Position numbers and translations under genes: made by a program | Shown: positions 16,120 through 25,579 of the stretch, one piece after another | Numbering within the stretch: the stretch's first letter is position 1 | Layout of the letters: each line of letters starts with the position of its first letter | Notes under the pieces: generated by a model | What the model was told of the DNA's origin: nothing | Seen by the model: the letters and a program-made list of their open reading frames with translations, nothing else | Database searches by the model: none | DNA from: Oscillospiraceae bacterium | GTDB taxonomy: Bacteria; Bacillota; Clostridia; Oscillospirales; Oscillospiraceae | Assembly: GCA_902791215.1 (NCBI GenBank) | Contig: CADAUZ010000013.1 | Coordinates: 1 to 50,049, forward strand | DNA length: 50,049 nucleotides | Direction: 5' to 3'

Positions 16120-16891
16120 CGGTATTGATTTGCGGTGTCGGGAGCATTTCCACATGTGTGCCCTGGGGCTCCATGCGCCGGTTGAGCGCCCGGATATAAC
16201 CGGCGGTAATGATGCTCGAGGGCAGGGCGATGATGGCGATGCCCATGAGGGAGGAGACCATCGTGACGACCCGGCCGATGGCGGTGATGGGATAGATATC
16301 CCCGTAGCCCACCGTGGTCAGGGACATGGTGGCCCAGTAGACGGCCTCAAAGTAATTGTCGAAAGACTCCGCCTCCACGGTGAACATCACCAGCGCTGCG
16401 AGAATGATATACCCGACGGCGAGACTCAGCACCGCGGCCAAAGGCTGCCTCGACTCGCGCAGCACCTCGGAGAGGAGGCGGATCGTGCCGGAGTAGCGCA
16501 CGACCTTGATCACCCGCAAAACCCGCAGCGCCCGCAGAAGCCGCATCACGCGCAGCAGGCGGAAGGCGGGGTGGATCATCATCAGCGTCGGCAGGATGCT
16601 CAGCAGGTCCACGATCGCCATGGGGGAGAAGGGATAGCGCAGGAAGGGCATGATACCGCTCTCCCTGAATTTGTAATCGGCGGTCGCCCAGCGCAGCAGA
16701 TAATCCAGGGTGAAGACCGCCACCGTCACGCGCTCGAACAGCGTGTAGATCGGCGGGTCCTCCTTCACGGTCAGCGGCAGCAGGCTCAGCACGATGAGTA
16801 TGATCATCACAGCATCATAGATGGTGCTTGCCGTGTCGTATCCGTCGGCGGGGTCATCGGCTTCGATGATCTCAAACAGGCGTTTTCTCAT
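16100..16891 (-). CDS. Voltage-gated-type K+ channel
   Basis: A 263-residue six-helix ion channel of the Kv/KvAP type. A voltage-sensor S4 has Arg every third or fourth position (RLLRVMRLLRALRVLRVIK, about 111-129). The pore loop carries the K+ filter TVGYGD (193-198), followed by S6. The C-terminal cytoplasmic tail is short with no RCK domain. Its ATG overlaps the stop of the upstream LPxTG protein by 4 nt (ATGA), so the two are translationally coupled, an odd partnership. Confidence 0.93.
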   Translation of the reverse strand: MRKRLFEIIEADDPADGYDTASTIYDAVMIILIVLSLLPLTVKEDPPIYTLFERVTVAVFTLDYLLRWATADYKFRESGIMPFLRYPFSPMAIVDLLSILPTLMMIHPAFRLLRVMRLLRALRVLRVIKVVRYSGTIRLLSEVLRESRQPLAAVLSLAVGYIILAALVMFTVEAESFDNYFEAVYWATMSLTTVGYGDIYPITAIGRVVTMVSSLMGIAIIALPSSIITAGYIRALNRRMEPQGTHVEMLPTPQINTEKTEKV

Positions 16892-18084
16892 TTCTTGTTC
16901 TTGCGGCGAACGGCGCTGCGGATGGAATCGATAATCAGCACCGCCACGGTCAGCCCCACAAGGCCGCCGATGCCGATAGTGCCGAAACGCACAAGATCAC
17001 TCGGCCCCGTATACGGAAGCTCCCGTGTGACCTCATAGCCGCAGACCGAACACACACCGCGCTCCGTGCCCGCGTGGTCACGGGCTGCCGGCTCCTGCAC
17101 CTCCCAGACGAAGGTGTGGGCGCCCTGTTCGATCCGTTCCCCGCAGCTGCACTCGCGCCAGTGGCGCTGCTCGTCGAAGCGAAAGGTCTCGGGAAACTCG
17201 TGCACATGGATGGGCGGCGCGGTGGGTTCGGGCGTGGGCTCGGGTGTCGGCTCCGCGCTCGGCTCGGGGGAGGGTGTCGGCGAAGGCGTAGGCTCGGGCG
17301 TAGGCTCCGGGGTCTCCGCGGCCAGCTGGACGTTCTGGGCGTAAATATCGTAGAGAGCCGGGTCCAGCGCCTTGACGTGCATGGTCGCGGGGGTGGACAG
17401 AGAGGTGCTGCCGAGCGCGCCTACAAAGGAGCAATAAATCTCCCAGCCGTCCATCCAGGCGGGTACCGCGTAGATGTTCAGCCTGCTCTGCTCGCCGTCG
17501 GAGAAAATCTCAATGGCGTTGGGAATCTCATAAATGGACTGCACCTCGCCGGTCTCGGGATTATGGGCATACCACTGGAAGCCCTCGGTGTAGGAGGCGG
17601 AGGCCACAAAGGAGGCAAGCCCGCCCTCGTTGACGTACTCGTCGCCGGGGTTTTTGATGACGGACGGCTTCCAGATCATGGGGTCGTAGGTTCGCGTGAG
17701 AGTCAGGTAGTGCCGGTCCGGGCTGACCTCGTAGGAGGCGGGAGAATTGTTGAGATAGACGGCGACGGTGCTGTCAAATTCGTAGCCGTCATGGGTGGCA
17801 AAGGTCATGAGCACCGACACCGGGCGCACGCCGAACTTCCCGTTGACGGGGTTGCCGCTGCTGGCCTCGTACCAGCCGTATTCGTAGAGATAGATCCCGT
17901 TGGTGCTCGTGGCGGCGGTGATCTCGCCTGCCTCCATCAGGGCGACCGGGGTATAGCTCGTAGTCGCCAGGACCTTGACGATATAGCTTTCAGCCCCGGC
18001 CTCAGGCGGCCGAAGCTGCGACAGTGTCAGACAAAGGCACAGACAGAGCAGTGCCGACAGAAAAACCGTTCTCTTTCTCCGCAT
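16888..18084 (-). CDS. LPxTG-anchored surface protein
   Basis: A 398-residue secreted protein of unknown function. It has a signal peptide (about 1-28), a beta-rich ectodomain (about 30-250), a Pro-Thr-Glu spacer of repeated PEPT/PSPT units (about 262-295), and a His/Trp/Cys module of the kind seen in gut Bacillota surface proteins (HWRECSCG, CSVCGY). A sorting signal follows: LPYTG at 356-360, a hydrophobic helix and a basic tail RRKNKK. The ATG at 18084 has GGAGG 10 nt upstream. Sortase would attach it to peptidoglycan. No sortase gene is in view. Confidence 0.85.
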   Translation of the reverse strand: MRRKRTVFLSALLCLCLCLTLSQLRPPEAGAESYIVKVLATTSYTPVALMEAGEITAATSTNGIYLYEYGWYEASSGNPVNGKFGVRPVSVLMTFATHDGYEFDSTVAVYLNNSPASYEVSPDRHYLTLTRTYDPMIWKPSVIKNPGDEYVNEGGLASFVASASYTEGFQWYAHNPETGEVQSIYEIPNAIEIFSDGEQSRLNIYAVPAWMDGWEIYCSFVGALGSTSLSTPATMHVKALDPALYDIYAQNVQLAAETPEPTPEPTPSPTPSPEPSAEPTPEPTPEPTAPPIHVHEFPETFRFDEQRHWRECSCGERIEQGAHTFVWEVQEPAARDHAGTERGVCSVCGYEVTRELPYTGPSDLVRFGTIGIGGLVGLTVAVLIIDSIRSAVRRKNKK

Positions 18085-18133
18085 CCGGACACATCCTCCC
18101 TCGAAGATGCAGTATGGACAATTACACAGAATA

Positions 18134-18162
18134 ATTATAACTTTCCCGGGACGGATGGTCAA
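18134..18162 (-). promoter_or_regulatory. Promoter of the LPxTG protein-K+ channel pair
   Basis: TTGACC and TATAAT on the minus strand, 17-bp spacer, about 50 nt upstream of the start codon. Confidence 0.8.
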
Positions 18163-18213
18163 GAATAATCATAAAAAAACTTTTACCGAATTTTTCCTGA
18201 AAAGGATTTGTGT

Positions 18214-18242
18214 TTGACTCGGCGGGAGCGGGATGGTAGAAT
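18214..18242 (+). promoter_or_regulatory. mnmG-mnmA promoter
   Basis: TTGACT and TAGAAT, 17-bp spacer, about 30 nt upstream of the TTG start of mnmG. Confidence 0.75.
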
Positions 18243-18271
18243 AACACAATATATTCTAGGAATCGTGGTGT

Positions 18272-20152
18272 TTGCAATTGATTCGATATGACGCGGGCGC
18301 TTGCGACGTGGCGGTCGTAGGCGCGGGACACGCCGGGATCGAAGCCGCCCTGGCCTCTGCGCGCCTGGGGCTTGACACCGTGTGCTTCACGGTCAATCTC
18401 GACAGCGTGGGCAACATGCCCTGCAACCCCGCCATCGGCGGCACGGGCAAGGGCCATCTGGTGCGGGAACTGGACGCCCTCGGCGGAGAGATGGCAAAGG
18501 CGGCAGACAAAGCCTGCATCCAGTACCGCATGCTCAACCTCGGCAAGGGCCCGGCAGTACACTCTCTGCGCGCCCAGGCCGACCGGCGCCGCTACCAGCA
18601 GGTGATGAAGCATACGCTCGAAAAGCAGGAAAACCTCCGTGTCAAGCAGGCGGAGGTCGTGGACATCGGCGTGGACGACACGGGCGCCGTGTGCTCGGTG
18701 ACCACTCACACGGGCGCTGTATACCGCTGCCGGGCGGTCGTGATCGCCTCGGGCACCTATCTCGGCGGGCGCACCATCGTGGGTGAGGTCCTGCGGGATT
18801 CCGGCCCGGACGGACTTGCTACCGCCCTTGCGCTGACTGATCGCCTGCGTGCGTTGGGCCTCTCCCTGCGCCGCTTCAAGACCGGCACGCCGCCCAGGGT
18901 CAATGCCCGCACGGTGGACTTTTCCAAGATGGAGCTCCAGGAGGGGGACGCGGAGCCCGAGCCCTTCTCCTTCTCCACGGAGCATGTGCCGGAAAACCGC
19001 GCCGTCTGCTATCTCACCTATACCAACGAGCGCACCCACGACATCATCCGCGCGCACCTTGACCGCAGCCCCATCTATGCCGGGGTCATCGAGGGCGTGG
19101 GACCGCGCTACTGCCCCAGCATCGAGACCAAGGTCATGACCTTCTCGGACAAGCCCCGTCACCAGCTCTTTGTGGAGCCGATGGGCCTTGAGACCGAGGA
19201 GCTATACATCCAGGGCTTTTCCTCCTCCATGCCGGAGGAAATCCAGGTGCAGATGCTGCACACCATTCCGGGGCTCGAGCATGCGGAGATGACCCGCTGC
19301 GCCTACGCCATCGAGTATGACTGTGTCGACCCGACCGAGCTCTATGCCACGCTCGAGAGCAAAAAAATCCCCGGCCTCTACGGCGCGGGGCAGTTCAACG
19401 GTTCCTCCGGCTATGAGGAGGCGGCGGTGCAGGGCTTTGTGGCGGGCGTCAACGCGGCGCGGAAGATCAGGGGGGAGAGCCCCTTCATCCTCCGCCGTTC
19501 GGACGGCTACATCGGCACACTCATCGACGATCTCGTGACCAAGGGCACCAACGAGCCCTACCGTATGATGACCTCACGCAGCGAATACCGCCTTCTGCAC
19601 CGCCAGGACAACGCCGACCAGCGCCTTGCCGCAATAGGCAAGGAGATCGGCCTTGTGAGCGAGGAACAGTATCAGCGCGTGCTGGACAAATACGCCGCCG
19701 TGGACGCGGAGCTTACGCGCCTGGAGAAGACTCATGTCCCGCCGACGGAGGAACTCAATGCCATGCTCACAGAGAAGGGAACCGCGCCTGTCGCCACGGG
19801 TTTTTCGCTGGCCGAGCTCATCCGCCGCCCGCAGATCACGTATACGGACACCGCGCCCTTCGATCCCGCGCGGCCCACACTCCCCAAAGCGGTTTGGCAG
19901 CAGGCGGAGATCCGCCTCAAGTATGACGGCTACATCAAGCGCCAGCTCAGGCAGATCGAGGAGTTTTCACGTCTCGAGGAAAAGAAGTTGCCCGCCGATA
20001 TCGACTACGCCTCTATCGCGGGGCTGCGTCTCGAGGCGCGGGAGAAGCTTGAAAAGATCAGACCCGAGAACTTCGGCCAGGCAAGCCGCATCTCCGGCGT
20101 CTCCCCGGCGGACATCTCGGTTTTAATGGTCTATATGGAGGGACGCAGATGA
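18272..20152 (+). CDS. mnmG: tRNA uridine-34 5-carboxymethylaminomethyl synthesis flavoprotein MnmG
   Basis: A 626-residue FAD enzyme that, with MnmE, installs the cmnm5/nm5 group on wobble U34 of tRNAs. It has the N-terminal dinucleotide-binding motif [14 protein letters not shown] and the MnmG signatures [23 protein letters not shown] and [18 protein letters not shown], with full-length family size. Start: a TTG 11 nt after AGGA is the best option; upstream ATG or GTG codons in frame are absent. It overlaps mnmA by ATGA. Confidence 0.96.
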   Translation: MQLIRYDAGACDVAVVGAGHAGIEAALASARLGLDTVCFTVNLDSVGNMPCNPAIGGTGKGHLVRELDALGGEMAKAADKACIQYRMLNLGKGPAVHSLRAQADRRRYQQVMKHTLEKQENLRVKQAEVVDIGVDDTGAVCSVTTHTGAVYRCRAVVIASGTYLGGRTIVGEVLRDSGPDGLATALALTDRLRALGLSLRRFKTGTPPRVNARTVDFSKMELQEGDAEPEPFSFSTEHVPENRAVCYLTYTNERTHDIIRAHLDRSPIYAGVIEGVGPRYCPSIETKVMTFSDKPRHQLFVEPMGLETEELYIQGFSSSMPEEIQVQMLHTIPGLEHAEMTRCAYAIEYDCVDPTELYATLESKKIPGLYGAGQFNGSSGYEEAAVQGFVAGVNAARKIRGESPFILRRSDGYIGTLIDDLVTKGTNEPYRMMTSRSEYRLLHRQDNADQRLAAIGKEIGLVSEEQYQRVLDKYAAVDAELTRLEKTHVPPTEELNAMLTEKGTAPVATGFSLAELIRRPQITYTDTAPFDPARPTLPKAVWQQAEIRLKYDGYIKRQLRQIEEFSRLEEKKLPADIDYASIAGLRLEAREKLEKIRPENFGQASRISGVSPADISVLMVYMEGRR

Positions 20153-21162
20153 GCAAGGTCGTACTGGGCTTTTCCGGCGGGGTGGACTCCGCCGTGTCCG
20201 CCGTGCTGCTTAAGAAGCAGGGCTTTGAGGTGCATGGGGTGTACCTCGACAATACAAGCGAACAAGCAAAGTGGGAGGCCATTGTCTCGGCGGAGAAGAT
20301 GAGCGTTGAGCTTATGGTGCTGGACGTACACGACAAGCTTGAGGAAAAGGTCTGCCGCCCGTTTACGGACTGCTACCTCCGCGGCGAGACGCCGAATCCC
20401 TGCATCCTCTGCAACCCCACCATGAAATTCCCCATGCTGCTTAAAGAGGCCGACCGCGTCGGCGCGGAGTTCGTCGCCACGGGACACTATGCCAGGGCCG
20501 AAAACGGCGCGCTCTACAAGGGGAAGCCGTCAAATGACCAGAGCTACATGCTTTGCCGCCTGACAAAGGAGCAGGTCAGCCGCCTGACCTTGCCGCTGGG
20601 CGGATATGAGAAGAAGCAGGTGCGGGCGCTGGCGGAGGAATTCGGCCTGCCCGCCGCCCATAAGAAGGACAGCATGGAGATCTGCTTCATCCCGGACAAG
20701 GATTACGTGGGCTGGATTTCCCGCCGCGCCGCCCTTCCCGGGCCGGGGGACTTTGTTTTCCACGGCGAAACCATCGGGCAGCATGAGGGCATCGTCCACT
20801 GGACGGTGGGCCAGCGCATCCCGGGCCTGCATGACGGGCGCAAGCTCTATGTCTCCGGCATCAATGCCGAGAAAAATGTGATTGAGCTTGCCCTTTGGGA
20901 GGAGCTTTTCAAGACGCGCTTTACCGCGCTGGACTTCAACTGGCTCATCGACCCGCCGGTTGGGGCGTTCATCCCCGCCTCTGTCCGCGTGCGCCATACA
21001 AAGTGGGAAGAGCCGCCCTGCCGCGTTACGACCGAGGGAGAGAGCGCAGCCTGGATCATCTGTGAGACCCCTGTCCGCGCCCCGGCTCCCGGGCAGAGCG
21101 CGGTGCTGTACCAGGGCGAGCGCCTCATCGGCGGCGGCTTCATCGGACACTGGGCGAAATAA
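20149..21162 (+). CDS. mnmA: tRNA-uridine 2-sulfurtransferase MnmA
   Basis: A 337-residue ATP-dependent thiolase that makes s2U34 in Lys, Glu and Gln tRNAs. It has PP-loop SGGVDSAVS (about 9-17), the [12 protein letters not shown] cysteine, the ATGHYAR segment and the second catalytic cysteine in SMEICFIPD. It is slightly shorter than the usual 350-370 residues because the region around 85-100 and the C terminus are compact. Coupled to mnmG, it puts both wobble-uridine modifications under one promoter. Confidence 0.94.
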   Translation: MSKVVLGFSGGVDSAVSAVLLKKQGFEVHGVYLDNTSEQAKWEAIVSAEKMSVELMVLDVHDKLEEKVCRPFTDCYLRGETPNPCILCNPTMKFPMLLKEADRVGAEFVATGHYARAENGALYKGKPSNDQSYMLCRLTKEQVSRLTLPLGGYEKKQVRALAEEFGLPAAHKKDSMEICFIPDKDYVGWISRRAALPGPGDFVFHGETIGQHEGIVHWTVGQRIPGLHDGRKLYVSGINAEKNVIELALWEELFKTRFTALDFNWLIDPPVGAFIPASVRVRHTKWEEPPCRVTTEGESAAWIICETPVRAPAPGQSAVLYQGERLIGGGFIGHWAK

Positions 21163-21167
21163 AAAAA

Positions 21168-21191
21168 CAGCGCGGCCATCCGGCCGCGCTG
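21168..21191. terminator. Convergent terminator between mnmA and the symporter
   Basis: CAGCGCGGCC/GGCCGCGCTG, a perfect 10-bp stem with a 4-nt loop, preceded by an A7 tract (a U-tract for the minus-strand gene). Confidence 0.8.
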
Positions 21192-21198
21192 AAATTGT

Positions 21199-22446
21199 TT
21201 ATGTAGCTTGCTGATTCTTCTTTGCCATGGCCTTCTGGAGCCAATCCTTGCCGTCGTTGTAGCGGGAGACGATGAAGGAGGCTACATAGTCGCCGGCGGC
21301 GTTGACCATGGTTGCGGGGGGATCGACCAGATCGCCGATGGCCTGGGCGATGGGGAAGGCAACGGCCAGCTGCTCGGGGAAGAACAGGGAGCAGAGCACC
21401 AGCTCGCCGGTGCCGCCGCCGCCGGGAATACCGGACATGGCAACGGAGGAGACAGTTGCAACAATGATGGCCAGCAGCGCGTCGGTGGTGGCGAAGTCCT
21501 TGCCGAACATGCCGAAGAGGAAGGCGACCTTGATGATGGCGCTCATGCCGGAGCCGTCCATGTTCATCGTCGCGCCCATGGGGAGAACGATATCGGTGAC
21601 GTCCTTGGAGATGCCGGTGTCCTCGGAGACCTCCATGTTGGTGGGGATGGTGGCGACGGAGGAGCAGGTGCCGAAGGCGACTGCCGCCGGGCGGAACAGA
21701 TGCTGGAACATGACCTTGACGGCACCCGGGCCGCCGCCGAAGCGGGCGTAGAGCGGGAAGATCAGGAACATGTAGGCGAAGGCGACCACGTAGTAGAGGA
21801 TGATGGCGCGGGCGTAGCTGGAGACAAAGTCGGCGCCGTGGGCCGCGACCAGGGAGGCGAAGAAGCCGAAGAAGCCGATGGGGGCGTAGTAGCTGATGAG
21901 CTTGATGACCTTCATGAGGACCTGGGTGATCTCATCGAGCAGGCCGGCCACTTTGGTCTTGGGCCCGCCGCACATCTGCACGCCGAAGCCGAAGAAGATG
22001 CCGGCGATGATGAGCTGGAGGATGGAGCGGCGGCTCCAGAGCTCGGGGAAGTCGGGCTTGGTGAAGAAGCCGACGATCATCGCGCCTGCGGTCATGGGCT
22101 CGGAGGCACCCGGCTCGAAGGCGGGCTCACCGGTGTAGACGGGGATGAAGCGGACCAGCACATACATAATCACGGAGGCAATGATGGTGGTGACCATGAA
22201 GGTGATGACCGTCGTGCCCATCAGCTTGCCCGCGCGCTTGGCGCTTTTCATGTTGGCGATGGAGGAGGAGATGGAGAAGAACACCATCGGCACCACCACG
22301 CAGAACATCATGTTGATGAACAGCGTGCCGAGCGGCTCGAGCACCCCGGCATTGGGCCAGAGAAAGCCGACGATGATGCCGGCCACGATGCCGATGATCA
22401 TGGAGAAGAAGAACCAGTTGTTCTTCAAAAAGCTGTTGGACTTCAT
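21199..22446 (-). CDS. Dicarboxylate/amino acid:cation symporter (DAACS family)
   Basis: A 415-residue glutamate/aspartate/dicarboxylate:Na+ or H+ symporter with eight transmembrane helices and two re-entrant hairpins. HP1/TM7 and HP2 signatures are visible (GATMNMDGSG, IPGGGGTGELVL), and TM8 carries DPPATMVNAAGD. The ATG at 22446 is chosen for its AAAGGGG at 8 nt. It is divergent from an AraC regulator and probably controlled by it; the exact amino acid or acid is not determinable. Confidence 0.9.
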   Translation of the reverse strand: MKSNSFLKNNWFFFSMIIGIVAGIIVGFLWPNAGVLEPLGTLFINMMFCVVVPMVFFSISSSIANMKSAKRAGKLMGTTVITFMVTTIIASVIMYVLVRFIPVYTGEPAFEPGASEPMTAGAMIVGFFTKPDFPELWSRRSILQLIIAGIFFGFGVQMCGGPKTKVAGLLDEITQVLMKVIKLISYYAPIGFFGFFASLVAAHGADFVSSYARAIILYYVVAFAYMFLIFPLYARFGGGPGAVKVMFQHLFRPAAVAFGTCSSVATIPTNMEVSEDTGISKDVTDIVLPMGATMNMDGSGMSAIIKVAFLFGMFGKDFATTDALLAIIVATVSSVAMSGIPGGGGTGELVLCSLFFPEQLAVAFPIAQAIGDLVDPPATMVNAAGDYVASFIVSRYNDGKDWLQKAMAKKNQQAT

Positions 22447-22491
22447 GGAGAAAACCCCTTTCAAATTGGTTTTTGCTTGTATGTTATTATA

Positions 22492-22542
22492 TGCAAACGA
22501 TTTGCAAAGTAAATTGCAAACTCTGCTTGATACTTTGCAAAA
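22492..22542. promoter_or_regulatory. Four phased TTTGCAAA-like boxes
   Basis: GCAAA cores begin at 22493, 22504, 22516 and 22537, spaced 11, 12 and 21 bp (one, one and two helical turns), most inside TTTGCAAA. They cover the symporter promoter (minus-strand TATAAT just beyond) and the spacer of the araC promoter, as expected for binding of the AraC regulator. Confidence 0.6.
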
Positions 22543-22555
22543 ACTGCTGTATAAT
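22527..22555 (+). promoter_or_regulatory. Promoter of the AraC regulator gene
   Basis: TTGATA and TATAAT, 17-bp spacer. One TTTGCAAA box lies within the spacer, consistent with autorepression. Confidence 0.75.
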
Positions 22556-22592
22556 CAACAATGTAATGCGCTAAAGCGTCAGGAGGCCGGTT

Positions 22593-23435
22593 ATGGCAGA
22601 GTCAAACATCAACCGCGCGGGCTATCTGCGCGAGAGTTTTCATTATTTTCATTTGAAGGATACGGCGGGGCAGGAGCTGGATTTCCACTTCCATGAGTTT
22701 GACAAGCTGGTCATCCTGCTTGAGGGCAGCGTCAACTATCTCATTGAGGAGCAGAGCTACGCCCTGCCGCCCTGGTCGGTGCTGCTGGTGCGCCACCATG
22801 CCATCCACAAGGCCGTCATCGACCGCAGCCGCCCCTACGAGCGCATCATCCTCTACCTCGACCGGCAGTATTTCGAGCGGGCCTTTCCCGGTGCGGGACT
22901 TATGGATTGCTTCGACCAGGCGGACAGGCGCCGCCGCTATCTGCTCACCGCCACGGAGGAGCAGCTTTCGGAATTGAAGGCCGCCATTGAAGCGTATGAG
23001 AAAGCCGCCTCGGACACCCGCCTCGGCGCCCAGACCATGCGCGAGACGCTCATCATCCAGCTGCTCATCCGGGTAAACCGCCTGCACGAGGCCGCGCCCG
23101 AGCGCCTGGAGGCCCGCGGCGACCCCAAGGTACAGGAGGCCCTGAGCTACATCAACGAGCATTTCCGGGAAGCGCTCACGGTGGAAGCCCTGGCCGAGCG
23201 CGTCTATCTGAGCCCTTACCACTTTATGCGCCTGTTCAAAGCGCAGACCGGCTCCACCGTCCACGCCTACGTGCGGCAGAAGCGGCTCATGCACGCCGCC
23301 CGTCTCATCCGCGAGGGCACGCCCGCCGCCAAGGCTGCCGTCGACAGCGGCTTCGGGGACTATTCCGCCTTTCACCGGGCCTTCAAGGAGAGCTTCGGCG
23401 TCAGTCCCGGCAGGATGCTGGGCAAGGGGGAGTAA
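22593..23435 (+). CDS. AraC-family transcriptional regulator with cupin sensor
   Basis: A 280-residue protein. An N-terminal AraC-type cupin (about 25-120; FHEFDKLVILLEGSVNYLIEE) is followed by a linker and two helix-turn-helix motifs (about 175-280; LTVEALAERVYLSPYHFMRLFK and the second ending SAFHRAFKESFGVSPG). AGGAGG lies 6 nt before the ATG. It is divergent from the symporter and likely controls it. The ligand is unknown. Confidence 0.92.
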   Translation: MAESNINRAGYLRESFHYFHLKDTAGQELDFHFHEFDKLVILLEGSVNYLIEEQSYALPPWSVLLVRHHAIHKAVIDRSRPYERIILYLDRQYFERAFPGAGLMDCFDQADRRRRYLLTATEEQLSELKAAIEAYEKAASDTRLGAQTMRETLIIQLLIRVNRLHEAAPERLEARGDPKVQEALSYINEHFREALTVEALAERVYLSPYHFMRLFKAQTGSTVHAYVRQKRLMHAARLIREGTPAAKAAVDSGFGDYSAFHRAFKESFGVSPGRMLGKGE

Positions 23436-23473
23436 AGAAAATCCGTACAGCCTTGGCTGCACGGATTTTCTTT
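23434..23473. terminator. Bidirectional terminator overlapping two stop codons
   Basis: AAAGAAAATCCGT-CAGCC pairs with GGCTG-ACGGATTTTCTTT (one mismatch). It includes parts of the araC and methyltransferase stop codons. Confidence 0.85.
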
Positions 23474-24695
23474 ATACGACCTGAAACAGATAAAACATCA
23501 AATAGTCTGTCTCCGGCACGTTCCAGAGGATCGGGTGGTCCGGGGCCTGCTGGCGGGCCTCGATCTGCCTGAGCTCCACGCCCGCGTCCAGGGCCGCCGC
23601 GCGCAGCATTTTCTCAAACTGCTCGGCGGGCATGAAGTGGCTGCAGGAGGCAGTGGCAAAATACCCGCCGCGCGGCAGGGCCTTCAAGGCGCGGAGGTTT
23701 ATCTCCTTATACCCCTTCTCGGCATTTTTGGCTGTTTTGCGGGATTTGGTGAAGGCCGGGGGATCGAGGATGATAAAATCATAGTCGCCCTTTTTGATGG
23801 TCGGCAAAAGCTCGAACACGTCCGCCGCTACAAAATCCATACGCCCGTCGAGGCCGTTTCGCTTTGCGTTTGCCTCTGCCATGGCGATAGCCGATTCGGA
23901 TACGTCCACGGCCGTAACGTGCGCAGCCCCGCCGCGGGCCGCGTTGAGGGCGAAAGAGCCGGTGTGTGTAAAGCAGTCGAGCACCCGGTGGCCCTGAGCC
24001 AGCCGCGCCACTGCCCGGCGGTTGTATTTCTGGTCGAGGAAGAAGCCGGTCTTCTGCCCGTTTTCGGCATCGACGGCGTAGTAGATGCCGTTCTCGCAGA
24101 TCTCGGTCACGGCACTGCCCGGCGCGGTTTCCCCGGGCAGGACGTACCAGCCCTTGCCCTGCTCCAGCCCCTCGAGGGAGCGGATCGCGGCATCGTTTCG
24201 CTCAAAGATGCCGGAGATCGTCTGCCCGTCGGCGCGCAGGACCTCTAAAAGCAGCGGGAAGATCATATCTTTGAGCCGCTCCATCCCGACGGACAGCGTC
24301 TGGGTCACAAGAAGATCCGAGAACCTGTCCACCGTGAGACCGGGGAAGCCGTCCGCCTCGCCGAAGATCACGCGGCAGCAGGCAAGGTCCTCCGCGTCCA
24401 GTACGGTCTTGCGGTAGTCCCAGGCGTACTGGATGCGCCGCCGCCAGAAGGCCCCGTCAAAGCGGTCGTTTGCGTTATGGGAGAGAAGGCGCAGGCCGAT
24501 CTTGCTCTCGCGGCTGTATAGCCCCGTGCCGAGGTATTTGCCGCCCTCGCTCACGGCGTCGGCAAGCGCCCCGTTTTCCGGCTCCGCGCTCTTGGAAAGG
24601 ATCTCCTCGGCGTAGATCCAGGGGTGTCCGCCCTCGACCCAGCGCGTCCCCTTTTTGCTCACGGTGAAAAGCGGATAGTTCCGCGTCTGCTTCAT
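23472..24695 (-). CDS. 23S rRNA (cytosine-C5)-methyltransferase, RlmI/RlmK-like
   Basis: A 407-residue class I SAM methyltransferase. It has an N-terminal PUA-like domain (about 10-80, GTRWVEGGHPWIYAEEI), an EEHEE-type middle, then a Rossmann fold with SAM motif DCFTHTGSFAL, the acidic ribose contact VDVSESAI and catalytic LDPPAFTKSR. C-terminal SCSHFM supplies the second cysteine typical of m5C enzymes. It would act on ribosomal RNA; which cytosine cannot be told. Confidence 0.88.
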   Translation of the reverse strand: MKQTRNYPLFTVSKKGTRWVEGGHPWIYAEEILSKSAEPENGALADAVSEGGKYLGTGLYSRESKIGLRLLSHNANDRFDGAFWRRRIQYAWDYRKTVLDAEDLACCRVIFGEADGFPGLTVDRFSDLLVTQTLSVGMERLKDMIFPLLLEVLRADGQTISGIFERNDAAIRSLEGLEQGKGWYVLPGETAPGSAVTEICENGIYYAVDAENGQKTGFFLDQKYNRRAVARLAQGHRVLDCFTHTGSFALNAARGGAAHVTAVDVSESAIAMAEANAKRNGLDGRMDFVAADVFELLPTIKKGDYDFIILDPPAFTKSRKTAKNAEKGYKEINLRALKALPRGGYFATASCSHFMPAEQFEKMLRAAALDAGVELRQIEARQQAPDHPILWNVPETDYLMFYLFQVV

Positions 24696-24744
24696 AGTCC
24701 CTGCCTCCGGTTTCGTTTTTGCGCTATTCTATCATACAAAGCGG

Positions 24745-24763
24745 AAAGTGGAAAGTCCACTTT
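24745..24763. promoter_or_regulatory. Palindrome between the rlmI-like and deoD promoters
   Basis: AAAGTGGA-AAG-TCCACTTT, a perfect 8-bp inverted repeat, followed on the plus strand by further Ts. It could be an operator or a small hairpin; no gene upstream on the plus strand needs a terminator here. Confidence 0.45.
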
Positions 24764-24773
24764 TTTATCAGGT

Positions 24774-24801
24774 TTGACTTTTGCGATTTCTGCTATATAA
24801 T
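24774..24801 (+). promoter_or_regulatory. deoD promoter
   Basis: TTGACT, 16-bp spacer, TATAAT, about 44 nt upstream of deoD. Confidence 0.75.
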
Positions 24802-24844
24802 ATAGAAAAACCACAACACAATAAAAATACAAGGAGGAATCACC

Positions 24845-25561
24845 ATGACCCCCCATAACAGTGCCAGACCCGGCGATTTTGCAAAGACCGTCCTGATGCC
24901 CGGCGATCCGCTGCGCTCCAAATTCATCGCGGATAACTTCCTGACTGACCCCGTGCTCGTCAACAATGTGCGCGGCGTGCAGGGCTATACCGGCAAGTGG
25001 AAAGGCGTGCCGGTGAGTGTGATGGCCTCCGGCATGGGCATGCCCGCCATCGGCATCTACAGCTGGGAGCTCTATGACTCCTACAATGTGGAGAATATCA
25101 TCCGCATCGGCTCCGCCGGCGCGGTGCAGGACAACATCAACGTCATGGACATCGTCATTGCCCAGGGCGCCTGCACAAACACCAACTACATGGAGCACTT
25201 TAATTTCCCCGGCACCTTCGCCCCCATTGCCGACCCCACGCTCCTGCGCCACGCCATGGATACCGCCGAGGAGCACGGCGCCACCTGGCATGTGGGCAAC
25301 ATCTACTCCTCGGATAACTTCTACCACCCCCAGGGCTACGAAGGCACTCTGGCCGTGCGCCGGATGGGCGTGCTGGCCGTCGAGATGGAGGCTGCCGCCC
25401 TTTACGCCAACGCCGCTTATTTCGGCAAGCGTGCCCTGTGCATCTGCACCATCTCCGACCACCTGTTCAAGCAGGAGGAACTGAGCGCCGAGGAGCGCCA
25501 GACCGGCTTCAACGAGATGATCAAAATCGCCCTGGATACGGCGGTCAAAATGGAGAAATAA
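24845..25561 (+). CDS. deoD: Purine-nucleoside phosphorylase, DeoD type
   Basis: A 238-residue hexameric-type PNP that cleaves purine (deoxy)nucleosides with phosphate. Motifs include MPGDPLRSK (phosphate site), RIGSAGAVQDNINVMD, the EMEAAALY ribose-binding signature and CTISDHLF with the catalytic Asp. AAGGAGG lies 8 nt before the ATG. It is followed at 18 nt by an unrelated glycosyltransferase gene, perhaps sharing its transcript. Confidence 0.95.
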   Translation: MTPHNSARPGDFAKTVLMPGDPLRSKFIADNFLTDPVLVNNVRGVQGYTGKWKGVPVSVMASGMGMPAIGIYSWELYDSYNVENIIRIGSAGAVQDNINVMDIVIAQGACTNTNYMEHFNFPGTFAPIADPTLLRHAMDTAEEHGATWHVGNIYSSDNFYHPQGYEGTLAVRRMGVLAVEMEAAALYANAAYFGKRALCICTISDHLFKQEELSAEERQTGFNEMIKIALDTAVKMEK

Positions 25562-25579
25562 AAACCAACGGAGTAAACC

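Noticed and set aside
17220-17320. Short tandem repeat possibly a CRISPR or satellite
   Set aside because: It is the Pro-Thr-Glu wall spacer of the LPxTG protein, coding and in frame.
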